DNA from: Beta vulgaris subsp. vulgaris
Lineage: Eukaryota; Streptophyta; Magnoliopsida; Caryophyllales; Amaranthaceae
Direction of reading: 5' to 3'
DNA: 64,000 bases
Assembly: GCF_026745355.1 (NCBI RefSeq)
Contig: NC_079210.1
Coordinates: 6,094,015-6,158,014, forward strand
Shown here: in pieces, positions 44,915 through 56,359 of the stretch
Numbering within the stretch: position 1 is the stretch's first letter
How the letters are laid out: every line of letters starts with the position of its first letter
Notes under the pieces: model-generated
Database searches by the model: none
Told to the model about the DNA's origin: nothing
The model's input: the letters and a program-made list of their open reading frames with translations, nothing else
Made by a program: the position numbers and the translations under genes

Positions 44915-46589
44915 CACTCAGATTCAGTATGCAAAAAGAAATTCATGCAACAGGGATGTAGGGACAGCAGAAACTAAAGCAATTCAGAGCATAACTAAAG
45001 AGGTTATCAGATCAAAGCTCATTAATGAAGTGTAGCCCGCTATAAGGGTAAAATGGCTAGCAGGTTCGTGCAAGGAAATTTGGATCCAACAAGACAATGC
45101 AAGACCCCATATCAATGTCAATGATGCAGAATTCAATGAAGCTGCAACAAAGGATGGGTTTCATATCAGATTAACATGTCAGCCAGCCCAAAGCCCAGAT
45201 TTAAACGTTTTAGATTTGGGTTTTTTTGCAGCAATCCAATCATTGCAATACAAAGCTTTTCCTGCTAATGTAGATGAACTTGTGGAGGCAGTTAAAGATG
45301 CATTTATTGCTTTTGAACCAAAATCACTAAGCTACACATGGTTGCATTACAAGTATATTATGCTTGAAGTTTTCAATTGTAGTGGTGGTAATAAGTATAA
45401 AAACCCACACAAAGGTAAAAAAAATTTGGAATTAGCAATTTGTTACCTGCAATCAGACCCCAAAAAAAGGAATTTTCGCATTAAAATTCACAACCTGAAT
45501 TGCAGAACAGAACCCACAAGTTTCGTGAGCAAAAATTGCATAACAATACCCACAAGTTTGATGCGAAATCATGGCAATAATCATGCGAAATTTATTTCGA
45601 ACCACATAATGCAACAACTCAGCATCCCGAAATCAAAACCCTGTTATTCATGCGAAATTAGAACCCCGAAATCAAAACCCAGTAAATTCATGTGAAGTTT
45701 ATGTTTTAACCCACGAAAAAATTGCAAAAAATATCACGAAATTATCACAATGTTCGAACCTAGTAATATCACGAAATTATCACAATATTCAAATAATTAG
45801 AACCCAAGAAAAATAATTTTCGAAGTAGATGCGAAATTATCATGCGAAATGATGTTTGAATTAGAATCGAAATTATCATTCGAAATTATGTTCGAATTAA
45901 AAGCGAGAATAAGTAAATTCATGTGAAATTCATGAAGAAGAAACCATGATCATATTCGAAGTAGATGCAAAAATTAGACTCAAATTTACCTTATCTCTGA
46001 TGTGAAAACCAAAGACACAGATGTGAAGAGGCAGATTTTTTCATGAGAGAGAAGAGAATGAAGAAGAAGGAAGAAGAAACCCTAGAAAAAACGCCTGTTG
46101 AGATAGAATACCAAAGAATTTTCTTCATAAATCCTAAAAAGATGTGTAGGTGTATGTGGATTTGTGAGGGTTTAATTGTTGTCGTGAGAAATGCTTGCTG
46201 CAATTAGGTGAGATGTAGCTGAGATGATTATTAGGAGTTATTTTGAGGTTTACTAGTTGAGATGACTTAATGAAGTTAGGTGAGATGTGTTTAATGAGGA
46301 GTAATAAAGGAGTATTTTTGTCATTTTGCCACTTTTTTCCCACTTAAGGTATGTTTCACTTATTTTGAAACGTACCAAAATAGTAAGTGTTTCACTTATT
46401 ATGGAACGGAAAAAGTATAATACTTCTCTTCAAAGTTCAATTCAGTTCAATTCAGTACAGTTCAACTATTTTATATCGAAGAGAACATGCCCTTAGAAAA
46501 AGTGGGTATCTTTTGTGTATGTTCTTGCTCATGGTTCCCCTAATAGGGTAACACAAGAGCGTTTTTAGCATTCTGGCGATACAATAAGT

Positions 46590-47615
46590 CGAGTACTCAA
46601 GGAAGTTTTGTGTGCAATGGATGGATTGTCAAGGGATGTAATTGTACCTAGAGATCCTGATTTCAAAGAAACATCGCAACAATTAGCATCGGATACTAGA
46701 TACATGTCATTTTTCAAGGTACTTTTTATTTGTTTTTCCTTTTATACTATTGCATTTAGGTCGTTACTTGTGTAATAGATGTATTTTTTTCCATTTAAGA
46801 TTATTGGAGCTGTAGATGGTACACATATAACAGTCATTGTTCTGGAAGAAGATCAAATGCGTTATAGAGGAAGGAAAGGGATACCTACTACAAATGTCTT
46901 AGTAGTATGTGACTTTGATCTCCTTTTTACGTATGTTTTGACGGGGTGGGAAGGTTCAACACATGATTCTCGTATATTTCTTGATGCAATAGGTGATCCG
47001 AAACTTAAGTTTCCAAAACCCCCAAAAGGTGATATAATTTAATATATTATTAGTGACATGCCTAAAGATTTTGTTTTCTTAGAACACTTTTTTAATAACT
47101 TTGATTAATATATAATGTCATATAGGTAAATACTATGTTGTGGATAAAGGGTATCCGGAAAGAAAAGGATACTTGACACCTTATCCTAAGACAAGATACC
47201 ATTAATCAGAGTTTCGTAGTACAAATCCAAGGGGGGGGGGGGGGTAAAAGAAGTCTTCAATCGTGCTCATTCATCTTTGAGAAGTTGCATTGAAAGGTCT
47301 TTCGGAGTTCTTAAAGCTCGATGAAAAATATTAGACAAAATGCCTACATACTCATTCAAAGACCAAAATAGAATAATTTCCTCATGTTTTGCATTGCACA
47401 ATTACATTAGACGAAACAAAGTTGGTGACCCCGCTTTCTGACTTGTCGATAAAGATCTTAATTTCGTACCTCCTGAGGGACTTGAAGATATTGAAGTTGA
47501 TCCCCCACAATGTGTACAAGAATTGTCAACTACATATATGACATCACTCCGTGATAGCATTGCTTCTAGCTTGATGACAGCTAGACGAGTCAATAGAGTT
47601 AGACGTCGATCTTAG
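46590..47615 (+). pseudogene. Harbinger-type transposase (DDE_Tnp_4), broken
   Basis: Reading through two apparent introns, the order is VLCAMDGLSRDVIVPRDPDF (from about 46590); then, after an intron, IIGAVDGTHI (first catalytic Asp, about 46813) and TGWEGSTHDSRIF (second Asp); then, after another intron, YYVVDKGYPERKGYLTPY; then FNRAHSSLRSCIERSFGVLK (catalytic Glu); and a C-terminus to 47615. A run of 14 G (47231-47244), stops near 46595, 47204 and 47323, and loss of the N-terminus make it inactive. The DDE nuclease motifs are those of plant PIF/Harbinger transposases and their ALP1-like domesticated relatives. Confidence 0.8.
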
Positions 47616-47782
47616 ATTCTTAGATTATTTATTGTTTAATTTGGAAGTTACATATATATATATTTATGGTTTAATTTGTTATGTCATTAAATATTTGTCT
47701 AATAATGTAATGCTTAATAATGACTGTTTATACATCATTATCAACAATGACAACAACAAATGTTACTTACAACCATCTTCAA

Positions 47783-47784
<2 letters not shown>

Positions 47785-47852
<68 letters not shown>
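47785..47852. repeat. (AAT)n microsatellite
   Basis: About 22 perfect ATA/AAT units within the 3' part of the Harbinger remnant. Confidence 0.97.
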
Positions 47853-47853
<1 letters not shown>

Positions 47854-48090
47854 GTCATTTTATAGTGTCTTAAAATGTAAGTTTAATTAAAAAATCAATG
47901 TTCATAATGGTCATTTTATAGTTAACAGCCAACAGCCAAAAGCCAATTTTACCAAACATGTTTATAAAATAAAAAAAAAGTCAAACAACCAACACAAACA
48001 ACCAATACAAACAGCCAGTCAGACCAGCCAAATAAAACAACCAACAACTAATAGCCAATTACCAAACAAGACCCTAGTCGAAGATATTTA

Positions 48091-48405
48091 GGTGTTGTTT
48101 GGTTGGAAGCTATTTTCCTTGGAAATACAAATTCCTAGAAAATACATTATGGCTGTTGTGTTTGGTTGGAGGGAAATGAGAGAAGCATAGGAAATACAAA
48201 TTCCATGAGAAATAGAATTTCCCATGAAACATGAGAAATAACTCACCAAGCCCCCCCTTAGTGAGTAATTTCCTAGGAAATGCAATTTCCTATGGTGTCA
48301 ACCAAACAATTTTGTCTAATTCATAGGAAATTAACAAAGGAAAGAATTTTCCATAAAATGTAAATTTCTATAGAAAATTACTTCCCATGTGAACCAAGCG
48401 AGACC
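48091..48405. mobile_element. MITE, Tourist-like
   Basis: Ends are GGTGTTGTTTGGTTG and, in reverse complement, GGTCTCGCTTGGTTC; the interior repeats AATTTCC/GGAAAT words. TTA precedes the left end, but ATA follows the right end, so the duplication is imperfect. It lies about 300 bases upstream of the F-box gene at 48711. Confidence 0.5.
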
Positions 48406-48710
48406 ATAGACTTGAAAATTTGAATGTCAAATATAGTCCAAAAAACTTTGAATTTAATCCAATTCGACATGGTTTGATTGAACTTGATTGGACTCTACAC
48501 TTTTCTTGATGTATTTAAGACCCCTTAGTTTCTTACTTTCCAGTTTCCAGGGCGCATAATGCCCATCACTGGAGAATATCTTCGCTATTGTAAGCCCAAG
48601 GTTTCTCTTTTACGTTATAACATTAACACCCCAATAAAAGCCCCATTTTCTCCTTCAATCAAGAAAAACAAAAAACCCCAGAAATTTCTAAGCTACAAAC
48701 AAGTGTAATA

Positions 48711-49886
48711 ATGGAGTTTCACTTGCCAAAAGAGTTGACACACCAAATACTTATCAGATTGCCTGTAAAATCCCTGCTTCGTTTCAGGTGTGTTTGTAAA
48801 TTATGGTGCTCAATTATTAGTAAATCCGATTTCATGCTTTCAAATCTGCAACATAAGCAGTATAATGTGTTGTTTAGACAATATTTGTTGGATTTTAAAG
48901 AAGAAATTTATAGCTTACATGCAGATGATGAAAGAAGGCAGGAAATTGAAACATTTAATTTTCCTTTTAAGAGCATTTCTGAGTATTTTTCAATTGTGGG
49001 TTGTGTTAATGGGTTAGTATGTTTGTGGGATAAAGACTCAAACACTTTGATATATTGGAACCCTGCTATTAGAAAATGTTACATGATTCCTAAGTTTGAA
49101 CTGGAACAACCCATTAGAAAGAAGAAAAGATTGAGATTCATTAGGCCTGCGTCGATTGTTCGTGATATGTGTTTTGGATTTGGATATGATGCTTTGTTTA
49201 ATGACTATAAAGTTGTAAGGATTATTTTCTATAATAAGGTGATAGATGAAAGTAATGACTTTGTTTTCAAAAGTTCTGTTGCTGTATTTTCGCTCCGTAG
49301 AAAGTCGTGGAGACGAATTGATTATTCTGCTCCGTTAGCGTTGTACTCTCGTTCGTGTAATGTGGGTGGTTTTGTGTATCGGTTGACACAGATAGAGAAC
49401 CATGGGTTCGAGATTGTGTCCTTTAATTTGAGTTCTGAGGTGTTTTCGAAGATAGGGTGTCCTGATGATGTTAAGTCTGTTTTGCGATGTAAAACTGAGT
49501 TAACTATTTTTCGTGACTCTCTTGCTCTAATGCATGAATGGGATTGCAAGAGATACCACATTTGGGTTATGGGAGAGGGTGTTGAAGCTAAGTCATGGAT
49601 GAAGCTGTTTTCAGTAGACTTGGATGGACGTGCAATGGGGCTACGTATAGTTGGGTTTAGTATGAAAGGACTAATGTTAGTGGTTGGGGAAGGTGATGTG
49701 TTAGTTACGCCTGTTGTGGAGGATGCACAAGTTGTGAAATATGTGCCTCCTGTTCCTCAAACTGCCTGGCATGTGGAGTCCTACAAAGAGAGTTTAGTTC
49801 TTCTCAAGGGGGGTGATAATCTACCCTTGCCTCCAGCGAACTTTGACAATGCCGAGCAGCTGGAAAATGAGCTAGCAGAGCATTGA
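48711..49886 (+). CDS. F-box protein with FBA-type domain
   Basis: Intact single-exon frame of 391 residues, start ATG at 48711 preceded by an A-rich leader (AAGTGTAATA). The F-box is at residues 4-44 (HLPKELTHQILIRLPVKSLL, RFRCVCKLWCSII). FBA signatures are GCVNGLVCLWDKD, YWNPAIRKCYMIP, CFGFGYDALFNDYKV, IWVMGEGVEAKSWMKLFSVD and YKESLVLLKGGD. Likely an SCF ubiquitin-ligase receptor. The C-terminus is acidic (ENELAEH). The decayed copy at 51440-52260 is its closest relative in the window, so this locus was tandemly duplicated. Confidence 0.9.
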   Translation: MEFHLPKELTHQILIRLPVKSLLRFRCVCKLWCSIISKSDFMLSNLQHKQYNVLFRQYLLDFKEEIYSLHADDERRQEIETFNFPFKSISEYFSIVGCVNGLVCLWDKDSNTLIYWNPAIRKCYMIPKFELEQPIRKKKRLRFIRPASIVRDMCFGFGYDALFNDYKVVRIIFYNKVIDESNDFVFKSSVAVFSLRRKSWRRIDYSAPLALYSRSCNVGGFVYRLTQIENHGFEIVSFNLSSEVFSKIGCPDDVKSVLRCKTELTIFRDSLALMHEWDCKRYHIWVMGEGVEAKSWMKLFSVDLDGRAMGLRIVGFSMKGLMLVVGEGDVLVTPVVEDAQVVKYVPPVPQTAWHVESYKESLVLLKGGDNLPLPPANFDNAEQLENELAEH

Positions 49887-50996
49887 TGGATCTGTAAGGT
49901 TTTCTTTGGTTGCTATTCTTTAAGTTCCTTATATAATTATTTATATCTAGGTGTCGACTTGATCTTATTGCTGTTGCACGTCTTGGAGATTTTTATTTGC
50001 TTGTGTCCTCCTAATGTTGTTCGTGGTGTTATTCTTTCCAAGTTTTACACTTTACTCATTGTTCATATTAGACATTATTATTAAGCTTTTTTCCTCTAAA
50101 AGAAGCTTGTTTTCTTATCTTGAGCCAGTTATGCTTGTGGGCAGTTAATCTTCGATATGACGGGAATCTATTTAACTTTCTCTACTAAGTTTTATTATAA
50201 ACTTCTACTACGGGGGATGACATTAGATAATACTATGGTTTTAGCAAATAAGTGAAATTATGGTTAAGAAATGTAGTAGCTTTATTGGGTGTGTAATTAA
50301 GCTCTAAATAGAAATACCTGAAAGGATGTCTTTCTTTGTCTTCTGACTTGCTCATTGTTTTGCAGTTCTTGTGGTACTGGCAGGCTTAACTGGATTCGCG
50401 ATAATACAATATTACATGTCACTTCATGTTTTATTTAATTTTGGAATTAGATGTAAGAGGACTCTTGAAACATAGTATTCAAGATTTTTGAGAATTGTTT
50501 TTAGAGGATCATATCATCCAACTTCATACAGGCCTTTCTGTTTATTTATATTTTTCCAATTCTCTTCCTCCACCCTGCAACGAGAATCTAGGTTTGAAGT
50601 GATTCTATTTTCATGTAAACTCGTTGTGCTTGTAACTTGCGAAGTGCAGGGTATTTTCATTGTCATGTTTTCCAACCTCGTGATAAAGGCAGGGCAGTGC
50701 TACGCGGTCTGACCTTCTAGTTCTTGTTAATTTTAACCCTTGGCACTGACACCTCTGGACCAGCAGAGGCTAACCTAGTATATCCTGCTTTCCTTTCTAT
50801 GATAAATATAAGGTCAACTTCCTTAAGCAGTGCATTTCACTTGCTTCTTTTCTAGATCAATTGTTTGGCTCTTTGCAGGTTCTAAGTAATCAGGACATGG
50901 TATTTTATGACATACAACATTTATGATTATGAAGACGCTAATCTTTTCCCATGTTCAACAAATTTACAGGGTAACGAAGTTCATGGTGCGTATTTA
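49887..50996. other. Intergenic, downstream flank of F-box gene
   Basis: Probably 3' UTR followed by intergenic DNA. The phrase GATCTTATTGCTGTTGCACG... near 49962 has a diverged echo near 52352 (GATCTTGTCAAAGTTGCATT), supporting a tandem duplication that included 3' flank. No further gene seen. Confidence 0.4.
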
Positions 50997-51118
50997 GGGG
51001 GTGTTTGGTTTGGAGGTTTCAAGAAAGGAAATGATGGTAAAGGGGTTATTCCTTTCCTTTGTCCTCGTTTCTCATTCTGGTTTCCTTTCCATTACCCCTT
51101 TATGAACCCAACGACCCC
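50997..51118. mobile_element. Small MITE
   Basis: Ends are GGGGGTGTTTGGTTTGG and, in reverse complement, GGGGTCGTTGGGTTC. TTA precedes it and TTG follows, so a Tourist-type insertion with a mutated duplication is possible. The middle has inverted GGAAATGG/CCTTTCC words. Confidence 0.45.
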
Positions 51119-51439
51119 TTGGTCTAAATGGGCATCAATTTTGGAGAGGAAGCTATGGGCTACCGCAGTGGATTTAGACAGTTAGATTTATAACTTTTGG
51201 CCTTAAGCTGGTTTTTGGTTCTATCTTTTTATTCTAGTTTTTGGAACTTAGGCCTTGTGGAACTTAGGCGCTGTTAGATTTAGCTCTAAACTGTTTACAT
51301 GCTCAACCAGGGGAGTCTATCATCTAGTTTATCTAGTTGACAACAATACTTCCCCAAGTTCTGTCAAAGGATGCTGTTGGGCTTGTTCTTTTTGGATGTA
51401 GTGAACTTCTCTCCCCCCCTAACTTCCTCTTCATCCCCA

Positions 51440-52260
51440 AAAGAAGTAAAATCTCTGCTTCGTTTAAGATGTACCTGCACCCAGTCATCAGGTTTGCCAG
51501 TAAAATCTGCTTCGTTTAAGATGTGTTTGTAAATCTTGGTGCTCTCTCATTAGTAATTCCGATTCATTACGTCACACCTAGACCTACATCTATAATCAAA
51601 CTGCTGCAAACCATAATTTGCTACGTTTTAGGAAATACGATGCTAATTCCAGACAAATATATAGCTTACATGCTGATAATCAACAACTCCAACCAAGAAA
51701 TTGAAACCCTTAATCCCCCTTCTCAGAGTTCTTATAGAATTTATGTGGGTTGTGTTAATGGATTAATCTGTTTACTGTTTACAGCAAAGCGAACCCATTT
51801 CCTATATGTTTTGGAATCCTGCCATTAGAAAATGCTTATTCTTCCTGAATTTGAAGTGGTAAAATCCATCATGATCAGAGTACTGAGGTGTTCACGGAGA
51901 TTGTGTGTCCTGAAAATATTACTGTATCTAATCTGCGCTGCGGAACTCAGTTGACAATGTGGCGCAACTCTCTTGCACTGCTCCAGGGGTGGGATCGCAC
52001 ATTTGGGTTATGATAGAGGAGGGTGTGGCTAAGTCATGGATGAAATTATTCTCATTAGATCTTGAAGAAGGTATGCCAGCCCAACATATAGCTGGGGACT
52101 GGGGTTACTATGAAAGGACTAATACTAGTGCTTGGGGATGTGGCAGGTGTTGTGGTTTTTACACCTGCCAATTGCCATGGAGGATGTACAAGTGAAATAT
52201 GTTCAGTTTGGCTCTTATTTGGGATCGTACAAAGAGAGTCTAGTTCTACTTGAGGAGTGA
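51440..52260 (+). pseudogene. Decayed F-box gene copy
   Basis: Several frames carry pieces of an F-box protein close to the gene at 48711: LPVKSAS-like DNA (GTTTGCCAGTAAAATCTGCT at 51491), CVNGLICL, and NSLALLQGW...HIWVMIEEGVAKSWMKLFSLDLEE. The order is kept but frames shift repeatedly, the middle of the gene is deleted (between about 51840 and 51870), and stops interrupt. The start region is itself partly duplicated (AAATCTCTGCTTCGTTTAAG at 51449 and again near 51501). It is a dead tandem duplicate. Confidence 0.85.
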
Positions 52261-53551
52261 GATAATCTATGCTTGTCAGTTGGCACCACCTAACTTTGAC
52301 GATAAAGCTGGAAGCACATTCATGGATTTGCAAGTAATTTTGTTGCTAATTGATCTTGTCAAAGTTGCATTTCTTGTGGATTTTGTTTTGGTTGTATCCT
52401 CATGATGTTTATTGTATCATTAGTCTATTCCAGCTTTCCACTTTACACGTTATTCACACAACGCAAATAACATAATATGAAATTGAAATAAGCTGTCGGC
52501 AGATAAAAATAAGTCGTGGGATGAACTATGGTAAAGCAAAAGTAATTTTATAGGCAATGTCTGAAAGTAGGTTAACATAGAAAAATCTCGAATGACGAGA
52601 CTGTCATTGTCATTTACTTTGTCATCATCATCTTCCTCTGATTTGGTTCTTGCAGGCCTTAGCGTACTGTCCAACTAGGTCTAGCTCCTTCTGTTTCTAT
52701 ACTTTGATCTCTCTTCCTCCAAGTTCCAACCTGCCACAAGTTTCTAGGTTTTATGTGAATGTTTATCATATTATTTAGTAGATAAAGTTGTTGAGTTCTT
52801 AAATATATTGGGATCATTGTAAATTGGCCCATAGTAGTAGCTTAACCCGTGATATGGAAGCTTAATTGAAAGATCCTTCATATCCACTATAAGTTCCGAG
52901 GAGAAAATTTTAAGCGATTTATAATCTATTAGGTTGCAGTTTTCATTCTCATGTTCTGACTTAGTGTTGCAGCTAGGAAAACCTGCTACTTTTAATTGAC
53001 TGCAGAAGTTCTCTTAGTTTCTCTCAAGTATGCTGATGGTCTTGTTCTTTTTGGATGTAACTGTGAAATGGTTCAGAGTGAAGTTCTTAAGGCATACTGT
53101 GGTGCTTCAGTAGGTTTCTGCTATTAAAGTAGATGTGGTAATGCAAACATGATGTTTATTTTGTTGCATAACATTTGGCTATCAGGTGTCAACTTAAACT
53201 TGCTTGTCTGGTTATAATCATCACCGGATTACCTGAGTATTTATTGCTTTATTTTCCTGGTCAGTGTGGGAGATCTCATTATAAGATTGTTGCAGTCCAT
53301 TGCAAAAGTGTCGTCCCTATCTTCTTAGTAACATTGGGGCAGTGTGGCATTTTCTTTACTCTCATCTTGGGTAGTTGGCAATCTGATAAACTTAGAGCTG
53401 ATAACAGAAGTGTTGCAAACTTTAAAGACGCGTCTGAGTTGAAGTTGAGCCTTAATGAGTAGATTTCTGGGATCTCTAGTTTTCTTGCCATTTAAAGGCT
53501 CTTTGGTTGTATCTACTTTTGAGTATGAAGAACCATAGATATTTATAATTT
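52261..53551. other. Intergenic with echoes of the duplicated F-box flank
   Basis: A segment near 53005-53060 (CTCTCAAGTATGCTGATGGTCTTGTTCTTTTTGGATGTAA in parts) resembles 51345-51400, the leader of the pseudogene, suggesting a third partial copy. No intact gene is seen; the frame at 53175-53462 lacks any recognisable motif. Confidence 0.4.
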
Positions 53552-53760
53552 CTCCGTTTCATAATACTCACTATACTTTCCATTGTGAGAAGTTTCACAT
53601 TTTACATTATTTGCTACACTTCCTTTTTGGACAATAAGCTCTCTCTATCTCTCTCCTCCCACATGAGTCCCTTTTCTTTTTACTCTGTACCTCTTTCTTC
53701 TTCAAAAATTGTTTAGGAGTCCGTGAATTTAGAAGTGTAGTGAGTAATATAAAACGGAGG
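53552..53760. mobile_element. Stowaway-like MITE
   Basis: Left CTCCGTTTCATAATACTCAC and right end in reverse complement CCTCCGTTTTATATTACTCA form inverted repeats over about 25 bases; TA follows on the right. Length about 209 bases. Confidence 0.65.
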
Positions 53761-54358
53761 TATGTGAAATACGAGAGTGGCGGGATTCTCATTGAGTGAA
53801 GTTACAAAAGTGCCCGTGACTCTACTTTTTACATATTAGATATCAAATCTCTCTTTTTGGGTATGCGGTGTTGATTTTAAGAGCTTGTGGGCTTATAGAG
53901 GAAGAAGAATTACATGGGATTTTTAGCAAGTAGGTTAGGATCAGATCTTGGAGCATATTAGTTGGTCTGTAAAAACGCAAAAGGTCTACAACAGAATAAT
54001 AAACCAATTCAGCTTTAAGTGAAAACCTAGGAATGATGATGGATCGATTGTAGCTCTGTTTGGTTCTATCCATAGAAATCCCAAATCCCAAATTTCAGCT
54101 CATTAACATGGCGAATTTCCAAAAATGAGATTAAAAAGAAAATACCATATTTCATGAACTTTTACGTTGATAGTTACATCTACTTCCTGTAAAGTTAAGG
54201 ATGAAAACCAGAGCATCATTACAAGATGAGTAAGTTCAGACATTTGTTAATAGCTACTTGGCAGGACAAAGCTTCAGAGTTCTCCGATGGTCTTGGATCA
54301 AAGTACATAAGCATCTGTAGAAGAGGACAAAGATAGAAATTTGTTGAATCATCTTCAC

Positions 54359-55426
54359 TCAAATTCCGAGTGGTTCTAGAGTAGGCACATTGTCTCCCTC
54401 ATTCAGTAGAACAAGACTTTCGATATACGGTGTCATTTCCAACGAAATAAGAGGCTCCTTAAGGTGAAGAATGTCATGCTTAGTATGTCTAGTCTCAGGG
54501 TCGTAAGCATCTATGTACCTACTTGGAAAAGTCTGGAAGAGCATCAGTCCACGGTCTCGTGTTATGCCTCTGACAATCCAGGATCCTCTGATTTCAAACA
54601 TCTTCGTCCATGACTCTCTTACTCCATACTCTTTCATCACCCATAACTTGTAAGTATCTCTATCTTGTGTTTCAAATGCTGAAAGTGATCCGCGCCATAC
54701 TCCAATGAAACAATCATCTATTTCTGCAGGCAACACCAGTTTTTCTGTGAATTTCTCCTTTCCAAGATTAAACCCCACAATCAGTTTATTATATGATAAC
54801 CAGTGAAGAACTCCATCTAAATAAGTAGCCACTTCAGTTTTAACAGGAGCAAGCGAGCTCCTGATCTCAATATCAGTCCAACAACCTGTGCTAAGTGTGA
54901 AGATATCCATTTTCAGGGTGCCATTATTCGGATGATAAATCCTAATGAATTTGTAATCGTTATTCAAAGTGTCAAACCCAAAACCTAATGTTGTATTCAT
55001 CAACTCGTCTGTACTAAGCTCATAATTAGAGTTTGGAAGTGTTAGGAATTTTCTGATGCTAGGGTTCCACAGCAACACAGTATTGTATCTCTGGTAGCTA
55101 TCCATCAAGCAAACCACCCCATTAGCACAATCAATAATGTGAAAGAACTCGCGAGTTTCTGATGGAAAATCGAGTTCTGTAATCTTATCCAGACTATTAT
55201 TGTCAGAGTGCAGGGCATAACTATCCTCTCGGGTTTCCAGATAGTAACACCGCAGAAGGGCGTGGCAGTTGTTGGCATCGTTGTGGTTAATGTGAGCTGT
55301 GATGAAATAAGAGCTGGTAATAAGAGAGTTCCAGGATTTCGAAACGCACCTGAAACGGAGAAGTGACTTGACAGGTAATCTTACTAGTATTAGTGGCAAC
55401 AAATCTACAGGGAAATGTGTTGCCAT
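54359..55426 (-). CDS. F-box protein with FBA-type domain
   Basis: Intact single-exon frame of 355 residues, ATG at 55426. The F-box is at about residues 4-44 (HFPVDLLPLILVRLPVKSLL, RFRCVSKSWNSLI). FBA signatures are CANGVVCLMDS, LWNPSIRKFLTLP, LGFGFDTLNNDYKFI, LDGVLHWLSYNKLIVGFNL, LWVMKEYGVRESWTKMFEI and YIESLVLLNEGD. The HWLSYNKLIVGF block closely matches HWLAYNKLIVGF in the gene at 3678, so these two may be nearer to each other than to the other pair. Likely an SCF receptor with unknown substrate. Confidence 0.9.
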   Translation of the reverse strand: MATHFPVDLLPLILVRLPVKSLLRFRCVSKSWNSLITSSYFITAHINHNDANNCHALLRCYYLETREDSYALHSDNNSLDKITELDFPSETREFFHIIDCANGVVCLMDSYQRYNTVLLWNPSIRKFLTLPNSNYELSTDELMNTTLGFGFDTLNNDYKFIRIYHPNNGTLKMDIFTLSTGCWTDIEIRSSLAPVKTEVATYLDGVLHWLSYNKLIVGFNLGKEKFTEKLVLPAEIDDCFIGVWRGSLSAFETQDRDTYKLWVMKEYGVRESWTKMFEIRGSWIVRGITRDRGLMLFQTFPSRYIDAYDPETRHTKHDILHLKEPLISLEMTPYIESLVLLNEGDNVPTLEPLGI

Positions 55427-55731
55427 TTTCTTGGTTTTTGTTTGGTGGTTCTGATTTTATTCGTGTTTGAGCTAGCGCTGTTTTGAAGAGGTTGGATTTC
55501 TGTGATATAGAGAGTTAGAATAATACTAGAGATTAGAGACAAAAGCAGCATAAAAGAACGTGTTGATACCAAGTTGATATAGGAACTATGCGTTCTCCTA
55601 TTCTAGTTTTGATCTTGCACAAAATTGTTCAACTTTTGTCAAGGAGCTTTGATTATTCGAACGCGTTTTCTTTTGGCAACGTCAAATAAGGAGGCTGGCT
55701 GCCTTAGTGCTTTACATATAGAATACTTTTA

Positions 55732-56041
55732 GGGGCGTTTGGTTCATATAATTCTGGTATGAGGTATGAGTTTAGAATGAGCAAAACCCATACCTAGTGT
55801 TTGTTTACAAAATTAATAGATTTAAAACCAATATCTCAAATCCGTAAGGTATGACGTTTAGAAACCCAATGTGGCAGGTGGATACGGCTCATACCAATAC
55901 ATCAAGGTATCAAGTAGAAGAAAAAAATTTGTTCCCAAATAAAACCAAACACATGATATAAAGTATCAAGTTTCAAATCTATATCATTTTAGTTTCATTC
56001 CTAATTCCAAACTCATACCACTATGTGAACCAAATACCCTC
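55732..56041. mobile_element. Tourist (PIF/Harbinger) MITE
   Basis: Ends are GGGGCGTTTGGTTCATATAA and, in reverse complement, GAGGGTATTTGGTTCACATA; TTA borders both sides (55729-55731 and 56042-56044). Length 310 bases. It lies about 300 bases upstream of the F-box gene at 54359-55426. Confidence 0.8.
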
Positions 56042-56359
56042 TTATAGATGAATTGGTATTAGATAGTCCACAATTAACATTTTGGGTTTCTAGGGTTAGT
56101 CTTACTCGATATTCCTATGTTTTAGTATTTAATATGTTGTAACCTTAATACCGTTATCTTTCATATTGTATCTTCAAACTTTTTATTTATTACAAATTAA
56201 TGTTACATAGACACATGAAAAGTTCAAGGGGTATATAACTAGGAAGAAAAAATAAAAAAAAAATGCTAAAACACAAGATACTTTGTAGAATAACTCTAAA
56301 ATTATTTTATTGAGAAATTTATCCCATTTAGCTATGTGATGTTGTGATGTGAACCCTCT

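Larger units (their letters stand above)
40425..45695 (+). pseudogene. Mariner-like transposase, broken
   Basis: Remains of a DDD transposase. The N-terminal part (40425-40724) carries helix-turn-helix-like DNA-binding sequence (VTRVTLWRLWSTV) and then stops. The next part has the first catalytic Asp (HIDEKWFYM, about 41048) and RPIIVENGVMIWDEKIGIF. After the solo LTR the frame resumes near 44920 and has the second Asp in QQDNARPH (45093) and the third in SPDLNVLDLGFF. There are 39 residues between the last two, the DD39D spacing of plant mariner elements. Several in-frame stops (for example near 40725 and 45032), one frameshift near 41095 and the 3.7 kb insertion make it non-functional. Confidence 0.88.
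39927..46415 (+). mobile_element. Plant mariner-like element, split by a nested insertion
   Basis: Ends are CTTCCTCCGTTCCATAATAA and, in reverse complement, CTTTTTCCGTTCCATAATAA (continuing GTGAAAC against GAGAAAC), bordered by TA at 39925-39926 and 46416-46417. Transposase pieces lie on both sides of an insertion at 41241-44914. Without it the element is about 2.8 kb. These termini are the same type as the Stowaway MITEs in the window, which such elements can mobilise in plants. Confidence 0.9.
46500..48074 (+). mobile_element. PIF/Harbinger element remnant
   Basis: It contains a broken Harbinger transposase and a right terminus whose reverse complement reads GGGTCTTGTTTGGTAATTGG, with many GCCAA words inside it. 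The left terminus was not found; the sequence begins abruptly about 85 bases after the mariner element, so the left end is probably lost. Confidence 0.65.

Noticed and set aside
53175..53462. 95-codon frame
   Set aside because: It has hydrophobic parts but no motif, no upstream gene features and no homology that I recognise.
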